Assembly: GCF_009760405.1 (NCBI RefSeq)
Contig: NZ_WRPP01000001.1
Coordinates: 1,984,001-2,048,000 of the forward strand
DNA: 64,000 nucleotides
Source: Nocardia terrae
GTDB lineage: Bacteria > Actinomycetota > Actinomycetes > Mycobacteriales > Mycobacteriaceae
Direction of reading: 5' to 3'
The position numbers and the translations under genes were made by a program. Shown here piece after piece: positions 23,988 to 31,115 of the stretch. How positions within the stretch are numbered: position 1 is the stretch's first letter; every line of letters starts with the position of its first letter. The notes below the pieces were generated by a model that was not told the origin of the DNA, searched no databases, and saw only the letters and a list, made by a program, of their open reading frames with translations.

Positions 23988-24509
23988 TCAAGCCTTTTCG
24001 GCCGCGTTCTCCAGGCCGAGGGCGGCGATGATCTTTTCCGGATGACGTGTGCTGACCAGCCAGTACGGTGTCGGATCATCCGGATCGTCGAGCACGAGCA
24101 ACACCATCGGCCCCACCCAGGCCCGATGCTGCACGAAGGCGGCCGGGTCGAGCTGGCGACCCAGCGCCGCGCTCTTCGCGCTGGTCGGCACCGGCGCCGC
24201 GCGCTTGACGAAGGTCGCGGGCAGGTGGGCGCGATCGGTGCGCAGCTCCGGTACGCCGTCGGCGTCGACGGCCACTTCCACGCGATGACGCGAGAACCAC
24301 ACCAGCACCCACGCCGCGATCGGGAACAGCAGCACGTAGGGCAGCCACGCGCGCACTCCCGGTGCGCCCATGTGGATTTCGGCTGCCAGCAGCCCGGTCA
24401 CCACGAGGGCGACGGGCACCCACCACAGCGGCACCCAGAGGCGCTCGGTGTAGAGGGGCTGGGTCTTCTGCTGAGGTTCCATGGTCACCTGGGGCTGCTG
24501 GTCGGACAC
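23988..24509 (-). CDS. DUF3093 membrane protein
   Basis: A 173-residue protein with two transmembrane helices near the N terminus (about 25 to 45 and 52 to 72), then a cytosolic or periplasmic domain with R-H-R-V-E-V-A-V-D and a C-terminal segment P-Y-W-L-V-S-T-R-H-P. This is the DUF3093 family, present at the same place in M. tuberculosis (Rv2698), of unknown function. It starts at GTG 24509 and diverges from dut with only 52 bases between the starts, so the two promoters overlap. Confidence 0.88.
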   Translation of the reverse strand: MSDQQPQVTMEPQQKTQPLYTERLWVPLWWVPVALVVTGLLAAEIHMGAPGVRAWLPYVLLFPIAAWVLVWFSRHRVEVAVDADGVPELRTDRAHLPATFVKRAAPVPTSAKSAALGRQLDPAAFVQHRAWVGPMVLLVLDDPDDPTPYWLVSTRHPEKIIAALGLENAAEKA

Positions 24510-24561
24510 GACATCAGACTAGGTCAATGACTGCGGGGGCGAACGCGTAGGCTCGGCCTAC

Positions 24562-25062
24562 GTGACCGGTATTCCACCTATTCCCCTGCTGCGGCTCGAT
24601 CCCGGCATCCCCGTACCCGCACGTGCCCATGAAGGCGACGCGGGCGTGGACCTGTGCACGACAGAGGACGTCATCATCGAACCGGGGGAGCGGGTGCTCG
24701 TCGGCACCGGCATCGCGGTGGCGCTCCCGCTCGGCACGGTCGGTTTGATCCATCCCCGTTCGGGTCTGGCGGCCAAGGCGGGCCTGTCGGTCGTCAATAC
24801 CCCCGGCACGGTCGACGCGGGCTATCGCGGCGAGATCAAGGTGTGCCTGATCAATCACGATCCGCGCGCGGCCATCGAGCTCCGCCGGGGTGACCGGATT
24901 GCCCAGTTGCTGGTGCAGAAGGTGGAATTGGTGGACTTCGTGGAGGTCGAGTCCCTCGACGACACCACACGCGGCGCAGGAGGATACGGATCCAGCGGTG
25001 GGCACGCCAGCCTCGCCGCGGGGTCCGGTGGGGCGGGTCAGGCGACCGGCAAGGAGGCATGA
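24562..25062 (+). CDS. dut: dUTP diphosphatase
   Basis: A 166-residue trimeric dUTPase that splits dUTP to dUMP and pyrophosphate, keeping uracil out of DNA. Conserved motifs visible are D-A-G-V-D-L (26 to 31), P-R-S-G-L-A (65 to 70), the uracil-binding [13 protein letters not shown] (79 to 91), and the P-loop-like [10 protein letters not shown] (137 to 146) that closes over the active site. A 20-residue Gly/Ala tail follows. Start GTG 24562. The stop overlaps the ribosome site of the next gene, so dut and the DUF3710 gene are translationally coupled. Confidence 0.96.
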   Translation: MTGIPPIPLLRLDPGIPVPARAHEGDAGVDLCTTEDVIIEPGERVLVGTGIAVALPLGTVGLIHPRSGLAAKAGLSVVNTPGTVDAGYRGEIKVCLINHDPRAAIELRRGDRIAQLLVQKVELVDFVEVESLDDTTRGAGGYGSSGGHASLAAGSGGAGQATGKEA

Positions 25063-25064
25063 CG

Positions 25065-25928
25065 ATGGCATTCGGACGCAAGAAGAACAAGGGCGGCGAC
25101 AGAGACGACGCCCCTCAGTACGACGAGTTCGCCGACTACGACGAGAACGAGTACGACTACGACGACGAACTCGACTACGAGTCGGACGAGTTCGACGACG
25201 AGGAGTTCGACGAGCCGGCCGCCGCGGCCGGCCCGACCACGGGCCCCTACGACTACGAAGACGTCGCCGACCGCCTCGAGACCGTCGCCGACCAGCGCCT
25301 GGACCTGGGCTCGGTCATCGTGCCGGTCCCGCCGGGCGGCCAGCTGCAGGTCGAGATGACCCCCGACGGCGCCCCGCAGGCGGTGCACCTGGCCACCCAG
25401 CACGGCCGAATCACGGTGGCGGCCTACGCCGCCCCCAAGACCTCGGGCCAATGGCGTTCGGTGGCAGCCGATCTGGCCGAGACCCTGCGCAAGGACGGAG
25501 CGACCGTCTCGGTCGTGCAGGGTCCGTGGGGCCGTGAGCTGCACGCTGTCACCCAGGGCGCGGACCTGCGCTTCATCGGTGTGGACGGCTACCGCTGGAT
25601 GGTCCGCCTGGTCGCCGCCGGCCCGTCGGGCGCGGCCGACGACAACTCCCCGCTGGTCGCCGCCGCCCGCACGGTCCTCGGCGAAACGGTGGTCCGTCGC
25701 GGCGACGAGCCCCTCCCGGTCCGCGAGCCCCTCCCGGTCGTCCTACCCCAGGAGCTGGCAGACCAACTAGCGGCGGCCCACCAGCAACAACTGGCCGCCC
25801 AACAACAGGCGATGCAGGCCCAAATGGCCGCCATGCAAGGCGGTCCGGCCTACCAGCCCGAACAGCCCCCCGCCGAACCCCGCCGCGGTGCGGAAGGTTC
25901 GGCCATGCAGCAGCTCGGCCTGAACTGA
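25065..25928 (+). CDS. DUF3710 protein
   Basis: A 287-residue cytoplasmic protein of the DUF3710 family (M. tuberculosis Rv2696c). After a basic start (F-G-R-K-K-N-K-G-G) comes a very acidic Tyr/Asp/Glu stretch (residues about 20 to 55), the conserved domain (about 60 to 230, with P-Y-D-Y-E-D-V and W-R-S-V-A-A-D-L-A-E-T-L), and a Gln/Ala-rich tail. ATG 25065 is favoured because AGGAGG lies seven bases upstream; the ATG at 25059, overlapping the dut stop, is too close to that site. Function is unknown. A strong terminator ends the dut operon. Confidence 0.9.
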   Translation: MAFGRKKNKGGDRDDAPQYDEFADYDENEYDYDDELDYESDEFDDEEFDEPAAAAGPTTGPYDYEDVADRLETVADQRLDLGSVIVPVPPGGQLQVEMTPDGAPQAVHLATQHGRITVAAYAAPKTSGQWRSVAADLAETLRKDGATVSVVQGPWGRELHAVTQGADLRFIGVDGYRWMVRLVAAGPSGAADDNSPLVAAARTVLGETVVRRGDEPLPVREPLPVVLPQELADQLAAAHQQQLAAQQQAMQAQMAAMQGGPAYQPEQPPAEPRRGAEGSAMQQLGLN

Positions 25929-25947
25929 CCGCCCAGCCCGACAAGAC

Positions 25948-25984
25948 AAAACGGGGCACCGCCACGCCGGCGGTGCCCCGTTTT
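25948..25984 (+). terminator. Terminator of the dut operon
   Basis: Perfect 16-base arms AAAACGGGGCACCGCC and GGCGGTGCCCCGTTTT with a 5-base loop. Both ends carry an A/T tract, so it also suits the convergent hydrolase gene. Confidence 0.92.
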
Positions 25985-26035
25985 CGCTCTCAGCGCAACA
26001 CTCGGCCCCGCCCTCTTCACTGATCTAGGCGGCTT

Positions 26036-26812
26036 TTATCTTTTGGCTCTTGGCCTTTCGAGACCGCGGGCACCCAACACGGACGGATCCGCCCCCAACT
26101 CCGCCAGCGTGATGCTGTGCAGCGTCCCCCGGGGAATCAACTCCGCCCACTGCTCCGCCACCGCGAACGGGTGCACGGGATCGTCCACCGCGCCGATGAT
26201 TTCGACCGGCACGCTGACACTCGCCAACACCTCGGGCTCAGGCCACGAGTACCCGGCGGCCTCCTCCAGCGCCGACGGAAGATCGGGCCACTGCGAGGTC
26301 CAGGACCGCGTCAACGCCTCCGCCAGCCACGCCGGGCTGGACGCCTGCATACGCTCCAGCACCGCGTCGAGCCCATCCGCCCGCAACTGCGCAGCCGTGG
26401 CCCCCGCGCTGAGCGCCGCCGGACACCCGGTCGTATCGCTCCCCGTCCAGGCAGGCAGCGCGGCGATCACCCCGTACACGACATCGGGATGCCGCGCCGC
26501 CCACTCCACCGCGACAGCCGCCCCCAGCGAAATTCCAGCGATCAACACCGGCCCCGACCGCGCGGCCGCATCCAACGCCGCCCGATAGCTCTCGATCACC
26601 CGCCGCGGATCCGGCTCCACCGCCAGAAACGGCAGATCCGACGCCGCACACGCGGATCCGAATGCGCGGCGGGCGAAATGGGCGTCGGAGCCGGTCCCGG
26701 GCAGGGCAACCGCCATAGCCGGAGTCGGCGCGGTCGGAGCGACCGCCGAATGTGGTAGATCGGGCACCGGCCGAGAGTAACCGGGCTCCTGAGCGGGCCC
26801 GGGTTTGAGCAC
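26036..26812 (-). CDS. Alpha/beta hydrolase-fold protein
   Basis: A 258-residue hydrolase-fold protein at the place of M. tuberculosis Rv2695. The nucleophile elbow is G-I-S-L-G-A-A (Ser near residue 95), an acidic residue occurs in G-A-V-D-D-P-V-H, and a late His lies in T-L-H-S-I-T. No signal peptide is seen, and the first 30 residues are Pro-rich and probably disordered, so the true start may be internal. The substrate is unknown. It converges with the dut operon and diverges from the OB-fold gene. Confidence 0.82.
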   Translation of the reverse strand: MLKPGPAQEPGYSRPVPDLPHSAVAPTAPTPAMAVALPGTGSDAHFARRAFGSACAASDLPFLAVEPDPRRVIESYRAALDAAARSGPVLIAGISLGAAVAVEWAARHPDVVYGVIAALPAWTGSDTTGCPAALSAGATAAQLRADGLDAVLERMQASSPAWLAEALTRSWTSQWPDLPSALEEAAGYSWPEPEVLASVSVPVEIIGAVDDPVHPFAVAEQWAELIPRGTLHSITLAELGADPSVLGARGLERPRAKR

Positions 26813-26985
26813 CCCGTACTAGCGGGTATCGCTCCTGACGGGCACGCGTGGCAAGCACAGGACAGTGCATCTACAGTGGCCCATGTACGGCCATGGGCGG
26901 TCGGGTGGCAAACCACCGGCCCGTCGTGGGAAAGAACGAACGACGTGAGACCCACGCCGTCGAGCTCTACAGGAGAGCGTGCGAG

Positions 26986-27378
26986 ATGCCATCCGCGGGT
27001 GGGAAGGACACCCGGTCAGGTTATTTCCGTCGGCTCAGCCGTCGCCTGACCGAGGACCTGGATCGTTTGGATGCCGAGGAACTCGCCGAGACCTCGGAAG
27101 CGTCGGGCGCGTGCCGGGCCTCGGAGTGCCGACGCGGTGAAGAGGTCACGATGCTGGGCAGACTCCGCAGCGTCGAGGCCTGTCCCAAGTCCGCGGGCGC
27201 GGAGGTCGAGGCGGAGTTCTTCGACGGCACCGACAGTGTGGCGCTGGTGTTCATCGGTCGGCGTCGCATTCCGGGAATCGAGCCGGGACGTCGTATCCTG
27301 GTCCGCGGCCGCGTCGGTGAACGCGACGGCGGCAAGGTGATCTACAACCCCTACTACGAACTCCGCGGGAATTCCTGA
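26986..27378 (+). CDS. OB-fold nucleic-acid-binding protein
   Basis: A 130-residue protein. After a helical, charged N terminus (residues 1 to 45) an OB fold runs from about 50 (V-T-M-L-G-R-L-R-S-V) through V-A-L-V-F-I-G-R-R-R-I-P-G-I and I-L-V-R-G-R-V-G to Y-N-P-Y-Y-E-L at the end. This is the single-domain OB protein conserved at Rv2694c. It should bind nucleic acid, though no partner is known. Start ATG 26986 has AGGAGAG upstream; the frame is open further 5' without protein character. Two bases separate it from the DUF3159 gene, so the two form an operon. Confidence 0.88.
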   Translation: MPSAGGKDTRSGYFRRLSRRLTEDLDRLDAEELAETSEASGACRASECRRGEEVTMLGRLRSVEACPKSAGAEVEAEFFDGTDSVALVFIGRRRIPGIEPGRRILVRGRVGERDGGKVIYNPYYELRGNS

Positions 27379-27380
27379 CT

Positions 27381-28181
27381 GTGCCGATACCCAGCAATGA
27401 CGAGGGTCGCGTACCCACCGAGCTCGACTATGACCCGCCGACCGAGGTGATCCCCGCCGCCGAGTTGAATGCCCGGCTGGCCGCGGAGTACGCCGCCCTC
27501 GAGCGCGAGGCCACCACCCCCGAGGCCGAGGACGACCCCGACGAGGAACTCGAGCAGACCTTGCTGGAGCAGATGGGCGGGATCAGCGGGCTGATCTACT
27601 CGTCACTGCCGGTGCTGGTGTTCGTGCCGGTGAATTCGCTGGCCAACCTGACCGCCGCCATCTGGGCGTCGCTGGGTGTGGCCGCCGCGATTCTGGTGTG
27701 GCGCTTGGTGCGTCGCGGTGCGATCCAGCCGGCCATTTCGGGTTTCCTCGGTGTCGGCGTGTGTGCGTTCATCGCCTACCGGATGGGGGAGGCCAAGGGC
27801 TTCTTCCTGTTCGGCATCTACGCGAGCTTGATCTACGGCGGCGCGTTCCTGATGTCCCTCGTGGTGCGCTGGCCGCTGGCGGGCGTGATCTGGGGTGCGC
27901 TCAACGGGCACGGCACCGGCTGGCGTTCGGACCGCCGCGCCATGCGGCTCTACGACATCGCGACCGCGGTGTGGGCGCTGGTGTTCGTGGCGCGCTACGT
28001 GGTACAGAACCACCTCTACGCCTCCAACAGCACCGGTCTGCTGGCCGTGGCGCGTATCGGTATGGGCTGGCCGCTGACTGCGGTGGCCGCGCTGGTGACG
28101 TTCTGGGCGGTCCGCAAGGCGGGTCATCTGCCGGTGAAGTCGGCCAAGGCCGACGAGTCCGAGCCCGAGTCGGCGGCCTAG
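27381..28181 (+). CDS. DUF3159 membrane protein
   Basis: A 266-residue membrane protein of the DUF3159 family (Rv2693c place). An acidic cytoplasmic N terminus of about 65 residues is followed by L-L-E-Q-M-G-G-I-S-G-L and six hydrophobic segments between residues 72 and 250, with the conserved loop H-G-T-G-W-R-S-D-R-R near 170. Function is unknown. Start GTG 27381, two bases after the OB-fold gene stop, means translational coupling and suggests a joint role at the membrane. Confidence 0.9.
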   Translation: MPIPSNDEGRVPTELDYDPPTEVIPAAELNARLAAEYAALEREATTPEAEDDPDEELEQTLLEQMGGISGLIYSSLPVLVFVPVNSLANLTAAIWASLGVAAAILVWRLVRRGAIQPAISGFLGVGVCAFIAYRMGEAKGFFLFGIYASLIYGGAFLMSLVVRWPLAGVIWGALNGHGTGWRSDRRAMRLYDIATAVWALVFVARYVVQNHLYASNSTGLLAVARIGMGWPLTAVAALVTFWAVRKAGHLPVKSAKADESEPESAA

Positions 28182-28372
28182 CCCCCCGACTTCTGAGGGC
28201 TGGACATCTTTCGATTCGGCCCCTTATCGCGGTAAACACGCCCGGCGCAACACCTTCGGGGCGATTCGGGGGTGAAAGGGGGTGACCAACCCACCCCTGG
28301 GGTACCTATTTCGGCGGCCCCCCGGCGAGCACGATCTTTCTCAGAAGCTCTAGCAGGCAACGAGAAGGGATC

Positions 28373-29083
28373 GTGGAGTTGGTTACCGACGGCAAGGCAG
28401 TGGCAGCGCAGGACCGGGGCGAGGGGCTCGGGACCACAGCGGTGCAGACAGTCGCCTCGCGCCGGCACCCGGCGGGGCGGGGGAGCAAGAGCACGAGCAG
28501 CGTGGCGACGTCGGAGTCCCGGCGCGCCGCCGCGGAATTGGAGAAGTTGATCGGCCCGGCGGCGGGCGGTGACAAGCAGGCGGTCTCCGAGATTCTCAAG
28601 ATCGTCTATCCGCTGGTGCGGCGCTACTGCGCGGCACGCATGAGCGGCGCGGGTCATCTGCACGTGACCGCGGACGATGTGGCACAGGAGATCTGCCTGG
28701 CGACCGTCCAGGCGATTCCGCGCTACCGGGATCAGGGCAAGTCGTTCCTGGCCTTCGTCTACGGCATCTCGGCCAACAAGGTCGCCGATGCCTTCCGGCG
28801 GGCGCAGCTGCACCCGGCCTACCCGGTGGCGGAGTTCCCGGACGCGCCGATGAACGAGGCGGGACCCGAGGAGCGGGCGCTGGCGATGGAAACCCGCATG
28901 GCGGCACGCGAACTCATGCAGGTGCTGTCCTCGACGCACCGCGAGGTGCTGGTCATGCGGATCGTGCTGGGGTGGACGGCGGCGCAGACCGCCGAGGCCA
29001 TCGGCACCAGCCCGGGCGTGGTGCGGGTCATGCAGCACCGCGCGTTGAACCGGCTGCGGGCCGAATTGCGGGCGGCGTCCTGA
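28373..29083 (+). CDS. Sigma-70 family factor, ShbA/SigD-like
   Basis: A 236-residue alternative sigma factor. The first 50 residues are basic and unstructured. Region 2 spans about 65 to 145 (L-V-R-R-Y-C-A-A-R, D-D-V-A-Q-E-I-C-L-A at 101 to 110, F-L-A-F-V-Y-G-I-S-A-N-K-V). Region 4 spans 175 to 232 and ends in a helix-turn-helix T-S-P-G-V-V-R-V-M-Q-H-R. This pattern resembles ShbA of Streptomyces and SigD of mycobacteria, which supply a group 3/4-type sigma factor that helps drive primary sigma or stress genes. Start GTG 28373 has GAAGGGA upstream. It lies between the DUF3159 gene and ceoC, where M. tuberculosis has no gene. Confidence 0.85.
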   Translation: MELVTDGKAVAAQDRGEGLGTTAVQTVASRRHPAGRGSKSTSSVATSESRRAAAELEKLIGPAAGGDKQAVSEILKIVYPLVRRYCAARMSGAGHLHVTADDVAQEICLATVQAIPRYRDQGKSFLAFVYGISANKVADAFRRAQLHPAYPVAEFPDAPMNEAGPEERALAMETRMAARELMQVLSSTHREVLVMRIVLGWTAAQTAEAIGTSPGVVRVMQHRALNRLRAELRAAS

Positions 29084-29184
29084 CTATTGGGGGAACAGCT
29101 CGGGAATGAATCAGGACGAAAATGTGGGCCGGGCACTGGGGAGTGCGTCCGGCCCACAGTCGTCTCCGGATCTCTTCGCGAGGC

Positions 29185-29883
29185 TCAGACGGTTTCTGCC
29201 CGGGTATCGGCCGGGGTGCCGAATCCGTTGACGCCCAGCGCCTTGCGCAGGTCGTCCTCGGCCTCGACGGAGGCGACGAACAGCAGCTCGTCCTCGCCTT
29301 CGAGCGGGTCGTCGGCCTGCGGGACGATGACGCGGCCGCCGCGCAGGATGGTCACCAGGGCGGCGTCGCGCGGCAGGGTGAGGGTGCGAACGGCCTTGCC
29401 CGCCAACGGGGTATCGGTGGGCAGGGTGATCTCGACGAGGTTGGCCTGACCCTGGCGCAGGGTCATCAGGCGCACCAGGTCGCCGACCGAGACGGCCTCC
29501 TCGACCAGCGAGGCCAACAGTCGGGGCGTCGAGACGGCGACGTCAACGCCCCAGGACGAGTCGAAGAGCCATTCGTTGCGGGGATCGTTGACGCGGGCCA
29601 CGACCCGTCCGACCCCGAATTCGGTCTTGGCGAGCAGGCTGAAGACCAGGTTCACCTTGTCGTCGCCGGTGGCGGCGATGACCACGTCGTAGGTTTCCAG
29701 CCCGGCCTCTTCGAGCGTCTCCAGCTCGCAGGCGTCGGCGTGGGTCCAGACCGCAGTGGGCGCGATGGTGGGGTCGATGTGGTCGAGCCGGCGTTCCAGC
29801 AGCATGACCTGATGGCCGCCGCGCAATAGTTCCTGGGCGATGGAGCGGCCGACGGCTCCCGCACCCGCGATGGCTACCTTCAT
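29185..29883 (-). CDS. ceoC: Trk-type potassium uptake regulator CeoC
   Basis: A 232-residue RCK protein. Residues 1 to 120 are a Rossmann fold with G-A-G-A-V-G (7 to 12), and residues about 135 to 215 form a TrkA-C domain (V-E-I-T-L-P-T-D-T-P-L-A-G-K-A-V). RCK proteins bind nucleotide in the cytoplasm and gate potassium transporters. Start ATG 29883 lies two bases after the ceoB stop, so the pair is one operon, ceoB then ceoC. The frame stays open upstream through ceoB in another register, which is a shadow. Confidence 0.93.
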   Translation of the reverse strand: MKVAIAGAGAVGRSIAQELLRGGHQVMLLERRLDHIDPTIAPTAVWTHADACELETLEEAGLETYDVVIAATGDDKVNLVFSLLAKTEFGVGRVVARVNDPRNEWLFDSSWGVDVAVSTPRLLASLVEEAVSVGDLVRLMTLRQGQANLVEITLPTDTPLAGKAVRTLTLPRDAALVTILRGGRVIVPQADDPLEGEDELLFVASVEAEDDLRKALGVNGFGTPADTRAETV

Positions 29884-29885
29884 GA

Positions 29886-30551
29886 CTAGACCTCGCTCGC
29901 AGGGGGATTGGCGGCCAGTGCCACGGCTTCGCCGACCGTGCCCGAGGTGGCGGCGACATAGACCTGGTCGTCGGCTTGGAGCATGGATTTGCCGTTGGGC
30001 AGCACGCCCTGTCCGAACCGGATGATGAAGGCGACGCGCGCGCCGATGGCGTCCTCGAGCGCGTGCACCGAGTGCCCGTACCACTCCTCGTGCAGTACGA
30101 GTTCGGTGACCGCGACGGTGCCGGTGGGGTCGCGCCAGGTGGTGGTGGTCTGGTCCGACACCAGGGTGCGCAGGAACCGGTCGGTGGTCCACGGCACGGT
30201 GGCGATGGTGGGGATGCCCAGGCGCTCGTAGACGGCGGCGCGTTTGGCGTCGTAGATGCGGGCGACCACGCGCTCCACGCCGAAGGTCTCGCGGGCCACG
30301 CGCGCGGAGATGATGTTGGAGTTGTCGCCCGAGGACACCGCGGCGAAGGCCCCGGCGCGTTCGATTCCGGCGCGGGTCAACACATCTCGGTCGAAGCCGA
30401 CGCCGGTGATGCACAGGCCCGGGAAGTCGCGGCCCAGCCGCAGGAAGGCGCTCGAGTTCTGATCGATCACCGCGACCTCGTGGCCGACGCGGACGAGGGC
30501 CCGGGCGAGCGAGGAGCCGACCCGCCCACAGCCCATGATCACCACATACAC
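29886..30551 (-). CDS. ceoB: Trk-type potassium uptake regulator CeoB
   Basis: A 221-residue RCK protein, sister of CeoC. The NAD-binding motif M-G-C-G-R-V-G-S-S-L is at residues 6 to 15, followed by V-A-V-I-D near 30, and the TrkA-C domain occupies the last 90 residues. GTG 30551 is chosen because the M-Y-V-V-I-M-G-C-G start aligns with other TrkA proteins; upstream codons have no protein character. CeoB and CeoC probably form a mixed RCK ring that controls a potassium transporter; the divergent KimA-like permease is the obvious candidate partner (inference). Confidence 0.92.
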   Translation of the reverse strand: MYVVIMGCGRVGSSLARALVRVGHEVAVIDQNSSAFLRLGRDFPGLCITGVGFDRDVLTRAGIERAGAFAAVSSGDNSNIISARVARETFGVERVVARIYDAKRAAVYERLGIPTIATVPWTTDRFLRTLVSDQTTTTWRDPTGTVAVTELVLHEEWYGHSVHALEDAIGARVAFIIRFGQGVLPNGKSMLQADDQVYVAATSGTVGEAVALAANPPASEV

Positions 30552-31115
30552 CCTACGAACCCCATTCCCGAAAACCGTGGTGTGCGGTCTGTTTGCCTTG
30601 CGTTCGGTGGGCAACCGTACCGCTCGAGTTTCACTGCGGGCACTTTCCCCCTCCGGAAGGTGTTCAAACCGGAACCGGAAAAACCTCACAGCCCTCGACC
30701 GCCACCCTACGACCGCACGGGGTCGAGAGCCGCGGTGCGGCTGCGCCAACCTCTCGCCGCAACTTCCCCCCTGCCGCGGGGCGACGACTCCGCTCCCTGG
30801 CGCGGCGACGATTCCGCTCCCTGGCGCGGCGACGATTCCGCTCCCTGGCGCGGCGACGATTCCGCTCCCTGGCGCGGCGACGATTCCGCTCCCTGGCGCG
30901 GGGCGACGATTCCGCTCCCTGGCGCGGGGCGACGACTCAGCCCCCTGGCGCGGTGACGACTCCGCTCACCTGACGCACGGTGACTCTGCCCGCTCTCTCG
31001 TGGTCGTGACTGGCTCTCTCTGTAGCGCAGTGGCAGGGGGGCTCTGCACGGTAATGGGCGGCGGCCTCGTAGTGCGTGGCGTCGGGTGGGCTCGCGCTGC
31101 CTTATGCTGCCTGGA
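30552..31115. other. Divergent intergenic region of ceoB and the KimA-like permease
   Basis: About 560 bases with no supported gene. It holds both promoters and the minisatellite. TATGCT at 31103 to 31108 lies seven bases before the permease GTG and would fit a -10 element of a leaderless mRNA. Confidence 0.5.
30781..30976 (+). repeat. 24-bp minisatellite between ceoB and the permease
   Basis: Seven to eight tandem copies of a 24-base unit (core GCGACGATTCCGCTCCCTGG plus CGCG) starting at 30781, 30805, 30829, 30853, 30877, 30903, 30929 and about 30955. The four middle copies are identical; the outer ones differ by two-base insertions and single changes. The array is intergenic and of a length likely to vary between strains. 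Confidence 0.92.

Noticed and set aside
29976..30956. A plus-strand frame ending in G-D-D-S-A-P-W-R repeats
   Set aside because: It lies antisense to ceoB and then runs through the minisatellite. The repeat unit is a multiple of three, so open frames are expected without selection.
30781..30976. CRISPR array
   Set aside because: The copies are directly tandem with no unique spacers and no cas genes are near.
30552..31115. A cyclic di-AMP (ydaO-type) riboswitch before the KimA-like gene
   Set aside because: Such a switch would make sense functionally, but I could not identify its conserved core; a probable -10 element just before the start codon suggests a leaderless mRNA instead.
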